From NCBI GenBank assembly GCA_026122225.1, contig JANEZZ010001900.1:248001-312000 (forward strand): a DNA stretch of 64,000 nt. Reading direction: 5' to 3'. Positions 42,611 through 54,217 of the stretch are shown here, piece by piece. The DNA is from Heloderma charlesbogerti. Its lineage: Eukaryota; Chordata; Lepidosauria; Squamata; Helodermatidae. Numbering within the stretch: position 1 is the first letter of the stretch; each line of letters starts with the position of its first letter. The notes beneath the pieces were generated by a model, which was not told the DNA's origin, did not search any database, and saw nothing but the letters and a program-made list of their open reading frames with translations. The position numbers and the translations under genes were made by a program.

Positions 42611-43670
42611 ACCCAAATCAGTGAGATTTCTTTTTTGCAGGGAATCCCATGGCAAAAGCTTAATGGTTACACTCTTCAGAAATCATATAGCTGATGGTCA
42701 GTAGCTATAGGCTCTATGTAATTCCAGAACAGTCCAAAGCTAAACACTACTACAGTGACTGAGATCCTCAACATGGTTTCTCCATTGCCATCTCCATGGT
42801 TCTGAACACAAGGGAAGGGACTCTGGATTCCTGGGTACCTTGCCCAGACAATCCTTTCATGGGGCTCCAACTCCGGACATGGAAAGGGAATGATTCCTGG
42901 AATAAACCCATCAGGCAATCAGGGGATAACTTCTTGAAAGGCCTAAACAACCCACATCCATAGAGAGTCCAACTTTGAATCATTTGTTGGTAACTCTAGA
43001 CTACATGGTCAAGGCCCATCAAGATCAAGGGAAGGTCATACCCACATTGCAAGGAGTTCCAGGCCACCGCTTTCGCATTGGCAGCTCCATGCTGCATGAG
43101 TTCTGGCAGAGGGAAGTTCAAAAGTTGTACATCAAATCCAGCCTGCTGTACACTGAGTTGACTACAAATACAGACACACAATCCACAGCAGTGAGAGTTC
43201 AAGTCTATGAAAAGCCTCACAGTACTTTCCATGGCAAGTCCTTAACAATCCAAAGTTCCAGTCCATGTGCAGAGTGCCTCCAAAAGCCCAGACGATGATG
43301 GATCCAAACAGAGAAGACTTCGGGCAATGAAGACAAGATGTTCCTAGCAAAGGCTCTTTGCCTTTGCATCAGCTTAAAAGAGAAGGCGTTGCTGTAGGCC
43401 ACCCCCTCCAGATCCCTTGACAGACAAGGGCCTTTAGCCTTTCAGCAAGGCCCCTGTCTGAACGGGGCAGCACTGCTCAGCCCGCCATCAGTGACACCTC
43501 AACCTGGGTGACCCTTTTGCAAACCCCACCCCTCCTCTCTCAGGTTCTCACAGACAGCTTCCAGTCCCCCTGCTTGCCAAGGCCACACCAGCAGGTGGAC
43601 AGGGAGTTGGGTGACTCCCCCTGGCCCTGCTCTTAGAACATTGACAGAGATAAGCTCACACAGACTCTGA
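42611..43670. other. no recognised feature
   Basis: Overlapping short frames on both strands with no recognisable domains. The C-rich part at 43400-43620 could be an old LTR or exon-free host DNA; I cannot decide. Confidence 0.35.
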
Positions 43671-43678
43671 TATTCTAG

Positions 43679-44439
43679 TAGGGATGGCGGAGAATTTCTC
43701 CCCGAATCTTCGGGGGGCTGAGCGCCAATGCATTCGGCCCCCCGAAATCGGCGGTGAAATTCTCTGCCCCCCGCCCCCCCGGGATGGGACTTACCTTTGG
43801 CGAATGTCCCTCCCGGCGACGGGTCCCAGCGGCGGTTCGACGGCCTTTAGGCGGGGGCGGCAGCCGGTCTTCTGATCAGCTGCCACCACCGCCATTACAA
43901 GGTAAAGTGTTAAAAAAAACAACAACCCCGTGATAGGCTACGTAACGATTAACATAGCCTATCACGGCTAGATTTCCAAAGTCAGCCATGATAGGCTATG
44001 TAAATGGTTACGTAGCCTATCATGGGTGACTTTGAAAAAAAAAAAAAGTGCGTATGCAAATGGCGGCAGTCTATGGGCGCCGCCATTTGCGTTCCTTATT
44101 TGGTCCCAGTAGTCTACGTAACGATTTACGTAGCCTATCACAGCTGACTTTGGAAATCTAGCCGTGATAGGCTACGTTAATCGTTACGTAGCCTGTCACG
44201 GGTTTTTTGTTTGTTTGTTTTTTTACACTTTGTTTCGCGGCCGGGGAGACGGGGCGCTTCTCCCCGGCCTGAATTTCGGCCAGGCGAGGCAGGAAGCCTC
44301 CCCCCCCCGGCCTGAATTTCGGCCGGGCAAGGCAGGACGGCTCCCCCCCCTTGCCTGAACTTTGGGGGGAGAAGCAAAGCGCCTCCCCCCCACCGCGAAG
44401 CACCCCTGCAAAAAGGTAAGTGACTTTCGTACATCCCTA
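43679..44439. mobile_element. hAT-like hairpin element, second copy
   Basis: The ends TAGGGATG and CATCCCTA are perfectly inverted, flanked by TATTCTAG (43671-43678) and CATTCTAG (44440-44447), one mismatch in 8 bp. The left part (GAGAATTTC.CC.GAATCT, AATCGGCGGTGAAA, GGGACTTACCTT.GGCGAAT) and the right part (AAAAGGTAAGTGACTTTC) match 1449-2281. The centre is a different arrangement of the same GTGATAGGCTACGTAA hairpins. A long outer inverted pair (about 43926-43987 with 44141-44203) encloses CCATGATAGGCTATGTAAAT and a GGCGCCGCCATTTGCG segment. Confidence 0.8.
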
Positions 44440-44449
44440 CATTCTAGAA

Positions 44450-45380
44450 ACTGAATAGGCCCAAGTCCTTCCAGGCTACTTCTAATCAAATCCTGGCTAT
44501 AACCTACAAGGCCCAGTGCAGTACTGAAGCTGGGCCCTGACATCTTTGAGCACAGAGGCAGGAATCCAAAAACTCCTATATCCCTCAGATGCTGTCTAGG
44601 GGACAGAGGATTGCTCCCTCCCTAACTAAACCAGACATCATCAAAGCAAGTGTGCCTCCATGAGAGAGCATACACTTACCTAGAGCTTTCCTTTTTAACA
44701 TAGGAAATCTGGCTTATTAGCTGTAGAACCTATTTTATCAAGGTAAATCAGACAGACTTGGGGTGGTGGGAACTAGGTGGGGTGATGTTCTATGAATATG
44801 TAGCATTATTGGGGGGGGGTGCCAAAAAGGCACAAAATGTTTGTGCGACCATTGTATGGTCAAAGTAACTGGGCTAACACAGCTTTGACACACTATTCTG
44901 AAGCCACCATAGGTCTGTGTGGCAAAACATGGAACATTGGCCCTGTTGCCTTGGAAACGGATATATTCCAACCTCGCCACTCTTTCAGAGTGAGGTTGTC
45001 AACATACTGAGGGATCTGGGTGGTCCATGTAGCATCTTCCAGTGGCAATGTGGAATGGCAATGTGTTCCAGTAGAAGAAATAAGCAGTGTGTCCATGTCA
45101 CATATAGACCAAGCCAGAAACCAGCAGTGGGGGAGGATGCTGACTGAAAGAGTGAGGGGGTGGAATCAGTCCAGGGTAGAAAGCCATTTAGAACCTGCCT
45201 GTCTATCATGCAGGGCCTGTGGATGAGAGAGGGAGAAAGGAGTGCCCAGCTCCTGGTGGGGGAGTGTCAACAGCATCAGAGGCAGACAAGGAGGATGTGA
45301 ATGTAGTAGAAAAAGCTGACACCTCCTTTGGTGAATCCAGGCAGAAGGAGTGTAGGCAAGGGGAAGGTTAGAGCTGTAAG
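44450..45380. other. no recognised feature
   Basis: Short overlapping frames only; no domain recognised. Confidence 0.35.
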
Positions 45381-45389
45381 AGTGCTGAG

Positions 45390-45915
45390 TAGGGATAGCA
45401 TGGGCACCCGATTCCATCTGGGAATCCGTAGGAAACCCCCCTGCCCCCACCCCTGAGCTGTGCTCACCAAGCCTCTGCCCCTGCTCACCCCCAGCCCACA
45501 CTCTCTGAGCCACCTGCACTCTTCTAGGCGGCAGCATTGAGCTCTGCAATCACCATTTTTGCGGGGGGGTGGGGTGGGATGGCGATCACAAGAAAGCGCA
45601 TATTTGCATATACCCAAAATGGGGCTGTGAATAGCCCATATAGGCAAGATTACAGGCATTTACTTGGCTGTAATCTTGCGTATATGGGGCATTTGTGGGC
45701 CCATTTTGCATATATGCAAATGTGCGCATTTTTGCAATCACCATTTTATTTTTCAAAAAATGGCAATCATGGAACTCAAAGAAGCCACCCGGGTGAGTAT
45801 GGTCACCTCAGCAAGCAACTGGGAGCTCGAATGTGAGTCTGGGTGCACACGGGTGGGGGCAGGGGCTGGGCGGACACCCAGAGAACCCAGCCGGGGAGGC
45901 TCCTGCCCATTGCTA
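45390..45915. mobile_element. hAT-like element with AT-rich palindromic core, second copy
   Basis: The identical 8-bp GTGCTGAG flanks both sides (45382-45389 and 45916-45923). The left end TAGGGATAGCATGGGCACCC and right end GCCCATTGCTA are imperfectly inverted. CCATCTGGGAATCCG near the left end matches, inverted, CGTATTCCCAGATG at the right end of 31147-31709. The core holds a palindrome at about 45595-45735 (GCGCATATTTGCATATACCC, AAGATTACAGGC / CTGTAATCTTGC, TGCATATATGCAAATGTGCG). Confidence 0.8.
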
Positions 45916-45929
45916 GTGCTGAGGCAGGA

Positions 45930-46280
45930 ACCATTTAATTCTTATTTTTGTAATGAGCAAACTATGTCATGGGCCTGTTTGTTATGGAGTTCATGGAGAG
46001 TGGTGGGTTTAAGGTGCCTCCACCCACTCAACCGATCACAGAGAGCTATGTGGTTAGCTTTGTTTGCCCTCACTCAATTCATCACATTCATGAGGTGTTC
46101 CCTGATGGGTTGGGATCATGTTGTGAAGAAACGACAACAACAAAGTTGGGTCAGTGAAGCAGCAGATAAAGTAGAATGAGGGGTATAAACAATGAAGGGA
46201 AAGTGTGGGAAAAAGAAGAGTTTGGGGAAAAATTTTTCCACCCCTCAAAATCACATTTTGGCCCAACCGTCTAAATAATT
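45930..46280. other. no recognised feature
   Basis: No gene or named repeat recognised. Confidence 0.35.
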
Positions 46281-46283
46281 TAA

Positions 46284-46722
46284 GAGTGCAATCTTATGGC
46301 TGCTGGACAGTGGATGGACAGCCATAGGATTATTTGGTTTTTGGGAACTGACTTTGGAGCCCATGCTCTAAGGTCGGTTCCCAGAAAACTGCCTCCCTGC
46401 CCCGCCTCCTTGTAGGTGGTGCGGATTGTCACGGGCTCCACACTCGTAAGAGCAGCGTGGAGCATGAGCAAAGAGGGCATTCCCAGGGGCAGAGAGGGGC
46501 GGGGACCTCAGAAGGGTTGGTATAACACTTCTTATGCATCATCCAGCCGCCCCCCTGCTCCGAAGTACTGCAGCTAGACAGCTGAAATCGGCTGTCTAGC
46601 TGCAAATGCAGGGCGGCCAGAGTGCAGGGGCAGAGATCCCCTCTGTGCTCCACCCACCCTCATTGGATAGGTGGTTGCCTCTGAGTTTGGAGGCGGCTAC
46701 CTATCCCCATAGGATTGCTCCC
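46284..46722. mobile_element. 3-bp-TSD MITE family, copy 3
   Basis: GAGTGCAATCTTATGGCTGC and ATCCCCATAGGATTGCTCCC are inverted ends. CTCTAAGGTCGGTTCCCAG and GACAGCTGAAATCGGCTGTC are shared with 36406 and 52267. It is inverted relative to 36406. TAA precedes it; the right flank TCT has diverged. Confidence 0.65.
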
Positions 46723-47094
46723 TCTGTTATACTTCATGTTGCTGGTGTAATGATGCTTTAATAAAAGTTTTGAGGTTTCCCCCTCCACAAATCGTCCACA
46801 TTCTTCTTCCCTTAGAGCCCAAGCAAAAAATGCTTCTGCTTTAGTTCTACAGGCATAGGACCTTGGCAGGGATCTTAATCTTTGTGTAGGGGAAGGGAAA
46901 CGTCCCCTCATATCAATGCTATGTCTCCAAACTGGCACCAGTACACCAGTTGTCCTTGGCTTGTCGCAAGATGGGGAAATCAGTCAGTTGCAGTTTCTCT
47001 CTGTTTCTCATTTTTCCAATCTTAAGTTTGGTTTGTCTCAAACTTTGGGAATTTCTCCAGTCCTAAGTTTGGTTCACCCCAACTTTGAGATTAA

Positions 47095-47245
47095 AAAATA
47101 TGCATGAAAATTGATAAATTGTTTGTGCATATTTCTCCTAATATATGCACTTCTGTATGCATTTTTGCCTAATGTACACATTTTTGCAAGCGGTTTTCCT
47201 AATATAATGCATATTTGAACATTATTTTCTCTAATATATGCAGTT
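47095..47245. repeat. short-unit tandem repeat, about 32 bp
   Basis: Units built on TTTTTGCCTAATGTACACA, TTTTCCTAATATAATGCATA and TTTTCTCTAATATATGCA recur about four times. A diverged, inverted relative is at 20560-20660. Confidence 0.5.
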
Positions 47246-47669
47246 TTGGAGAGCTCCACTGCAAATTTCAGGAAAGCATGAATTTCGAGTTCACCAAGTT
47301 TCGGCTCACATAGTCATTCAAAAGTGTGAAATTGGGTAAGTTTGCATTAACCTGTGAACTGATCTAATTTCTCTCCCATTCCTATCACTGAGTCCTAACC
47401 CCTATATGCCACAGCTGAATGTATGGACCATTCTATCCACCTGGTATGGACCATTCTATCTATCCAGTGTAGAAAAACCAAAGACCCTGCTTACTATCAT
47501 CATGGGTGGAATTTTGTGGTTCCTTTTGCATTGGACAAAGGGTTTAGGGATTTCCTTGCTGACCCTGCAGACTTCTCCAGTCCAGGGTTATTCAGCAGAG
47601 GCGCAAGCCAGCACTTGCACAGCTGCAGCTAATCCACAGGATCTGTATGTCATTAACATCACAATAAAT

Positions 47670-47955
47670 TGATTTATTGTGAGGGCCTTTTCTGTGGTGG
47701 CCCCCACTCTGTGGAACTCCCTTCCTAGGGAACTCCACCATGCCCCCTCTTTAATGAGCTTCCGCCGTGCATTAAAAACGTGGTTGTTCAGGCAGGCATT
47801 TGGGGTGGGTTAGGGTATTTTAGAAAACGTTTTTATTGTAGAATTTTATTGTTTTAAACTGTTTTATTCTATGCTGTACATCGCCTAGAGTGGCGGGGTG
47901 ACCAGCCAGATGGGCGATTAATAAATTTAATAAATAAATAAATAAAATAAATTCA
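47670..47955 (+). mobile_element. L2-clade LINE 3' end
   Basis: GGGCCTTTTCTGTGGTGGCC, CTGTGGAACTCCCTTCCTAG and GTGGTTGTTCAGGCAGGC are the end of the L2 coding region and start of the 3' UTR. Then comes the CGCCTAGAGTGGC segment, a GATGGGCGATTAATAAAT motif and an (AAAT)n tail. The order matches 2530-2870. Confidence 0.7.
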
Positions 47956-47959
47956 ATTT

Positions 47960-48545
47960 CTGAGCAACTGCACTGCAGTCAATAGGAATTTTGGGTAGTT
48001 TCACAGGTGCAATGGGATCTCTGAGAATGAAACAGTGTTTGTATTTCCCAGACCCATGAACAACAAGCTGATATCTATTTCTTCAGTCTGGAAGTGTGAG
48101 AATAGATTAGCTTCAAAGCATTTATCAGACAATGCCTTCTTGGCAAGAAGGAGGATGCTCGAAATGGGGAAATGACATAATATTACATATCATTATTATA
48201 AACTTAAAATAGCTGAGTGGGTTTTTGTGCATGGAAGTTATGTTTAATAGTCTTTGTTCACTGTGGCAACTGCAGCAATTTACAGTCAGTTCATCTACAA
48301 ATTTGCGGAAAGGATATTATCTGTAATGGGATTCAAACATACAATAGCCAAGAACTGCAATCTCAGTTCAATAACTGACTGTCCTGACTTATAATTTTAA
48401 GATGGTGAATGCATGTTATCATGTGCTCTCCTATTTTGTTAAAGAATTCAGTTGAGGGCATAGAGAATTTGAGCTTCTTGGTCACTCACTTACCTACTTG
48501 TCTACTTACCTGTTATAATGCTATCATATTCTATTGATACATTTA
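47960..48545. other. no recognised feature
   Basis: No gene or named repeat recognised. Confidence 0.35.
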
Positions 48546-48549
48546 GTTC

Positions 48550-48656
48550 AATAAGCTACATTCATACATGCTGGCTGGGGAATGCTGTGGGTGGTAAAAG
48601 GGTGTTTTTGGTAAGACTTTGTTCTGTCTAAACATGCATAGGATTGCACCCTTGTT
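48550..48656. mobile_element. short GCAATCCTATG MITE, decayed
   Basis: ATACATGCTGGCTGGGGAAT and TTCTGTCTAAACATGCATAGG..ATTGCACCCT match the inner and right parts of 20807-20921 and 38997-39092. The left end is decayed. Confidence 0.5.
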
Positions 48657-49159
48657 TCAGTAAGCCATGTTCTTTTGTCCTCCAAGGGTCTCTTAGAGGG
48701 GCAATACAGCCACAAAAATTATCCTGGACGCAGAGTTTACCTTCCAACCTAATTGCCAGCAAGAGGCTGTGGAGCAAAGGTTGGTCGGGTATTGAGAACA
48801 TGTCCCCAAAGCCTCTACAACTACAAAGTGAGCTCAAGGATATGTTCATTCAGCACATAAAAAGAGGTGGGGGGATGCCTGTTAGACAGAAGGACATGTG
48901 CTTTCAGTCCAATAGGTGCTCCTCCCTCTCTATGCTAAGAGAGTGAGAATATGTCCCAGAGGCCTCTGTAACCAGAGGCCTCTGTGACTAGACCACTCAT
49001 GTAACTGGTTGTGCTCTCACTCACTGTGGGTGACCCCTCCTTTCTCAAACAAAACTAAACTATGAATCCCAGTGACCTCTAGGATGAGGGGCAATGTGGT
49101 GTAGGAACAGGCCAGGAAAGCAGGGCTGTGTCAAGGGTAGGCAAGGGCCCTTACCCCAG

Positions 49160-49375
49160 CAGGACAAAAGCTCCCTGGAGGTGTTCCTCCTCTTCACCAT
49201 GGCAACCTGCCTCTCGTCTCGCTCTGGCCCAAACAACAGTGGTAGGGAGAAGGAGGAGCTGTAGATGCCACCGGCTCCCTGGCTCTCCGCCTATTAAGCA
49301 AGCAGCTGGTATGGAGCCCATTGAGGGTGTCTTGCCCAAGGGCCGTCAGAAACCTGGAGCCAGCACTGAAGGAGA
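49160..49375 (+). repeat. unclassified interspersed repeat, copy C
   Basis: GCTCCCTGGAGGTG, CACCATGGCAACCTGCCTCTC, CTCTGGCCCAAACAACAGTGG and GTGTCTTGCCCAAGGGCCGT match 270-540 in the same order. It ends directly against the SINE body at 49385. Confidence 0.6.
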
Positions 49376-49384
49376 GACTTGGGC

Positions 49385-49530
49385 CCAGCCATGAAATTCA
49401 CTGTGTCGCCATCTCTCAGCCTGCCCTACCTCACAGATTTGTTGTGAGGATAAAATGGGGAAGGGGGAAGAACTTGAGTTCCCTGGAGGATAGGCAGGTT
49501 ATAACTATAATACATAACAACAATAAGAGT
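49385..49530 (+). mobile_element. SINE body, head missing
   Basis: CATGAAATTCACTGTGTCGC, CTCTCAGCCTGCCCTACCTC and TTGTTGTGAGGATAAAATGG match the body of the SINE at 5984-6215, without its tRNA head. It ends in an A-rich tail. Confidence 0.65.
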
Positions 49531-49539
49531 CTGCAGTTG

Positions 49540-50540
49540 ATATGGGAATGCTGGGCAGGTTGGAAGAGATGTGAGAGAGAATACATGCCAAAGTCATCCT
49601 GCCCAGCAGGCCCTGTATAATTCTGCTCCCCCTCCCCCTTTCTCTCTGGCCTTCCCCACCCTGAATACCAGGCCTTAATAATCTTGTTTGTGGCCCTGTG
49701 TACCTCTGTGCTCTTTCCCAGTTTCTTTGGATTTGGGATACCTTCCTCTTGTAGTCACATTTCATGTTTGCCTTTGGATTCTGTTGAGTTGGCAAGATTT
49801 TGCAAATGGATCTGTGTTATGAATCCCTGTTCTCAGCGGTTCTTTGAAGTAGCATCCTGTGCAAACGTTGATGCAAACAACTGGCTCTGGACTGAATTTA
49901 GAGAACAAGATGATAGGATAAGTGTCCCCTCTGGATTAAAAGACACAAATGAAATTGTTTGCAAAAGGTAGGCCTGTTAGCAGTGATACAAGTGCCCTTT
50001 CTGGAATGTACACAGAATACTTTCCTTCCTTTGAAGATCACAGTTGTTTTTAAAAGGCACAATCTGGGTCTGGTTGACAGAGTTAAGTGCTTCAGAATCC
50101 TGATTTTCCACCGTCTCTGTTTAATATAGTTTTTTAAAACATGCACAGAGATAAAACTAAAACCACCTTCCTTTTTTTAAAGATTGCCAGCTAAGACTTG
50201 AATGCTGGCAAGTTTAAACTGTAGCATATCCTACAGACCAGAAAACTAGGCTGCAAGGATATATTTGGAAAACTGAGAGATCAGTATCAAGACACTGAAG
50301 AAAACTGATGTAGAGTAGCAGAAGACATAACAGAGAATAGAAGTCACATACATTTTAAATATCTGATGAACATAATTGTGCATTTCAGCTTCAGCGTGTC
50401 AGTAAATTAGCAAATAACAAAAACGGCAAAGGAGTATGAATTTTAAAAATGTGAGTGACATAGAAGTTATGATAAGGAAAGTGATTAGAAAAGCTCCTAG
50501 TTCTCTTGATGTGGAAACTCACCTAACCCACAACAAATGG
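49540..50540. other. no recognised feature
   Basis: No gene or named repeat recognised; frames here show no domain. Confidence 0.35.
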
Positions 50541-50541
50541 A

Positions 50542-50968
50542 GGGAGCAATCCTGTGGCCACTAGACATTGTCTGAGGGGCTGTAAGACAGTGGGGGCTCC
50601 AACCTTGGAAGGGGGAGATGGAGATCTGACCTCCTCCCCTGCCCCTTGCAGTTGAAAGAACCTTGCTGGCTGCCCTCTGAGGTTGGAAAAGGGGTGTTCC
50701 AGTGGGCGGGGAGAGAGGAGATTGGGGAGGCCAGGATACAAGCTATCCTGAGCCTCTTCCGGCCTCCTTCTCTGCCCCTTTGAAGTGCAGTTGCTCAAAA
50801 AAGGCCATTTAGTGAAAAAATGCAACAATAGGAGGACGGGGAGGCGAAGATCACCCCTGTCACTCCTCCCAACCTGCCAGCTTCAGCCCAGCAGGGCATT
50901 GGATACATGGAAGCCTCAGAGTTTGGAGGCTTCTGTCTTGTGAGGGTGCAACCCATAGAAATGCACCC
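50542..50968. mobile_element. 3-bp-TSD MITE family, copy 4
   Basis: GGGAGCAATCCTGTGGCCAC and CCATAGAAATGCACCC are diverged inverted ends. AGCCTCAGAGTTTGGAGGCT sits inside the right end, as in other copies. TAA follows on the right only. Confidence 0.5.
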
Positions 50969-50974
50969 TAAATC

Positions 50975-51920
50975 TTCTGTAAGTCCTGAAAATCTAGTTG
51001 CAGATTTCTCTTAAATGTGAGGTGGGAAATTGCGGTACTTTCAGCCCAGTTTCTGAGTGACTATTGACAGTTAGCAGTCCCAGAGTGCCCAATCATTTTC
51101 CCAAAGTGGGTCAATGGTGAGACTGATCGTAGGGCTTCACAGTTTATCAGTTGTTGAACATGTCGTTATTCACTTGCTGGATCTCACACAGTCTGTACAT
51201 ATTCCATTAGAGAAACATGTGTCTGTGATATCAAACTGTGGTTTATTACTGTTGGTGAAAATGCAAATCTTGCCCCATCTAGCAGTTATTGCAGTTTGGA
51301 GTGCTGCATGAGTGTTGGGGGCATCTATTGGATGATACCTATGACATCAGTGATGGTAAGTGTTAGAGGTCCAGCTCTTATGTCGACATCATTATAAGAC
51401 CTATCACCAGCTCAGCCTTTAAAGTAGGGGGTGGGCAACACATGGCCTGTGGGATGCATGCACCCCCTAACCATTTTTGTAGCCTCCCCAGCCCCTGACC
51501 CTGCAAAATTTGAAAAGATAGTGGGGGGGGGTGTTGCAGGGGGGACAAGGCATGTGGAGAGTGCATACTTTATCTAGAAACAATGTGCATAGTCCCCATG
51601 CAACTTGTTTCCTTCTAAAATTGTGGGGGTGGGTGCTACAACCAATGCCACCACAGTGAATTCAGTGGCAGTAGCCATTTTGGTAGAGGAGAGGTGCAAC
51701 CCCCAGTAGGTGGGAGGGGGCAATGAATTTACCCCCAGAAAATTACCCCTGCTATTAAGACTTTCATGAGACCTGATATTGACTAGTTCAAGGACATTTA
51801 TATACTCAAGAAGCCAACAAAGTAACGATTGAATGAATACCTCCAATTATGCTGTCCATTTTGTCTTATTCCAGACAAATAACCATGTCAAACTGTAGCA
51901 GCAAGAAGCCAATGAATGTG
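50975..51920. other. mostly unannotated; MITE remnant near 51427
   Basis: GGGGGTGGGCAACACATGGC at 51427 resembles the start of a hAT-like MITE; the right end is unclear. No gene recognised. Confidence 0.35.
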
Positions 51921-51929
51921 ATGTGGCAC

Positions 51930-52235
51930 TTTATTTATTTATTTCAACAACTTCCATATTGCTTGATATCCCAAGGTCTCTAAGTGGTTTACATATTTTT
52001 TTTAAAAAATGCATAAAATAAAATATTAAAACAGATGTAAAGACAGTACAAAATGATGAACATGTTAAAATGTTACACAAACAGTAAAGCAGAGCAGTGT
52101 GATTACAAGTCAGGGAATGCGTGAATAAATAGATATGTCTTCAAGAAGCATCTAAAACTCTACACAGTTTCTGCCTCTCAGACTACACATGGGAGAGCAT
52201 TCCAGAATGTGGGTGCCAGTACTGAGAAGGTCCAC
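51930..52235 (-). mobile_element. LINE 3' end, reversed
   Basis: A TTTATTTATTTATTT run is followed by CCATATTGCTTGATATCCC, AAGTGGTTTACATATT and an A-rich stretch, in the order of a reversed LINE 3' UTR. The family is not certain. Confidence 0.45.
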
Positions 52236-52266
52236 TTATGTTACCTGATGACACCTTATAGACTGA

Positions 52267-52722
52267 GGGAGCAATCTTCTGTCCGCTAGACAGTGGCTAG
52301 ACGGCCATAGGATATCTGGTTTTCTGGGAACTGACCTCGGAGCCTGTGCTTCGAGTTCGGTTCCTGGAGAACCAGCCTCCCCGCACTTCAGCACTGCCTC
52401 AGAGGCAGCATGGAACAGCCCCATCCTCCGCGCTCACAAGAGGAGTGCGGAGCGGCTGAAAAGTGAAGGGGTGTGTCTGTGGGTGTTTCGGGGCAGGGAG
52501 GGAGGAAATGCCTGTACAACACATCCAATGTGTTGTACAGCAGCCTCCTCCCATGCTCAGCCCTCCCGTGGCTAGACAGCCGCAATCGGCTGTCTAGCCA
52601 AAAATGCAGGACAAGGAGAAGCACAAAGGGAACAATCCCCTCCGTACTTCTCCTGCCCTGCATTGGATAGGCGGTCGCCTCTGAGTTCGGAGGTGGCCGC
52701 CTGTTGGGATAGGATTGCGCCC
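52267..52722. mobile_element. 3-bp-TSD MITE family, copy 5
   Basis: GGGAGCAATCTTCTGTCCGC and GGGATAGGATTGCGCCC are inverted ends, flanked by TGA and TGC. Inside, GACAGCCGCAATCGGCTGTC, AACACATCCAATGTGTTG and TCGAGTTCGGTTCCTGG are shared with 36406 and 46284. Its right end abuts copy 6. Confidence 0.65.
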
Positions 52723-53129
52723 TGCCCTGGGTAATTGTAAGCCTCTGAATTCGGAGGCTTATGGGTATCCAATGAAGAGCAGGAGGCGTGATGCACCTCC
52801 CACTCTGCATTTTAGTTAGATGGGCAATTTCACCCCTCTAGCAGAGGCTCTAGGGAGTGGGAAGGAAAGGGGCTGGGGATGGCTGGGGATGCCTCATCTC
52901 TCCGCATCCCGAGTCCCTTCCCCTCCCTGCCCCTGGGAACGCCCCCTTTCATCCCCGATAAGCTTGCATTTGCGAGCTTGTAGCAGCAGCCAGCACAGTA
53001 CTCTCTGCACTGGCTGTGAGGGGGAGAAGGAGAAGACAGGGAGCGCAGTTTTCTGGCTCCAAGCTCAGAGCCAGGAAACCAAAATATCCTGTGCCCCCAG
53101 ACGCTGTGTAGGGGCATAGGATTGCTCTC
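52723..53129. mobile_element. 3-bp-TSD MITE family, copy 6
   Basis: It starts at GCCCTGGGTAATTGTAAGCC, matching about 15 bp inside the start of copy 2 (42176), and ends GGGCATAGGATTGCTCTC followed by TAA. Interior blocks (TTAGATGGGCAATTTC, GGCTCCAAGCTCAGAG) match copy 2. The left end was probably lost when the two copies became joined. Confidence 0.6.
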
Positions 53130-53165
53130 TAACTAGTTTACTTTGACATACACTTTCATAACTGA

Positions 53166-53575
53166 GGGCCAAACTAAAAGTTCTTCTAATCATGCATAGT
53201 GAAACTGTGCATGATAGGTTTCTTTACTCCAGTGTGCACACAGCCCCAACTTAGATTGGGACCATGGAACTCCAGAATGGGAGGTTAAACCTTTTCCCTA
53301 ACCCATTTTTGTCCTGAAATTCCACCTCCTCCCATGAGGGCTGGGGTTTAAAAAAGTCTCTATTAGAATCAATTGAGGCTTTTTTCCTTTTTAATCCCCC
53401 GCCCCCCTGTGCAGGGTGTGCAATTCAGGAGGAAAATGGGGGGCAAGGTTTAACTCCCCTTCCAGAGCATTGCAATCCTGACCTGAATCAAGGCCATGCA
53501 TGCTTACACTGGAGTAAAGAAACCTATCATGCATAGGTTTACTATGTGTGATTAGAAGAATGTTTAGTTTGGCCC
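53166..53575. mobile_element. foldback element with about 78-bp inverted ends
   Basis: GGGCCAAACTAAAAGTTCTT..CTTTACTCCAGTGTGCAC on the left is mirrored by TGCTTACACTGGAGTAAAGA..GTTTAGTTTGGCCC on the right. It is flanked by TGA (53163-53165) and TAA (53576-53578), a 3-bp duplication with one mismatch. GTGCATGATAGGTTTC and GAAACCTATCATGCATA lie within the arms. No coding sequence. Confidence 0.75.
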
Positions 53576-53879
53576 TAAGTACCATAAGATATATAACGTG
53601 TATTGAGATAATGATTTTAGGTAGATATACGTCATTTGACTAACATATCTTACATCTCACAAAATAGATATTTGTCAATGAAAATGTATGCCCAGTTAGT
53701 TTCTAAAGTGCCAGAGTACTGTTTACATGTTTTGTCTAAGGGTAGAAATACACATTACAAAGAATGCCTGGAACATCAAGTTCGGTTTGCCCTGCATTCT
53801 CATGTCATCACAGTGTGTGTTGTCTTGACCCACAAGTCAATGATGTGGAACAGGAGTGGGAAAATAACATCTGGATAGA

Positions 53880-54062
53880 TCATTAAAAATTAAAAATTTT
53901 AAATTTAAATTTTAAAATTAAAAATTGTGGTTTTAATGTTCTATATATTTTAAATTGTTTTATTGTGTGTTGTTTGGTTTAAATTTTTGTGAACCGCCCA
54001 GAGAGCTTCGGCTATTGGGCGGTATAGAAATGAAATAAATAAATAAATAAATAAATAAAAAT
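53880..54062 (+). mobile_element. L2-like LINE tail
   Basis: A small AT palindrome (TTAAAAATTTTAAATTTAAA) is followed by GTGAACCGCCCAGAGAGCTT, CGGCTATTGGGCGGTATAGA and an (AAAT)n tail, which is the L2 3' end. Confidence 0.65.
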
Positions 54063-54217
54063 CATATGGATGACAGAATTGGATTCAGGTATGAATATAA
54101 ATGTTAAAATCTGGAAAGAAAAGGATTTGTCTAGACAGAAAGTTTTCATTTGTCATAATAGTATATGGCCTCTTTTGGAACTGGAAGAAAAATTAAATGG
54201 TATAAGTCCCCCATGGT

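Noticed and set aside
42293..42624. Proline/serine-rich 81-107 residue frames on both strands
   Set aside because: They lie inside a MITE copy and are not conserved in the copy at 52723-53129.
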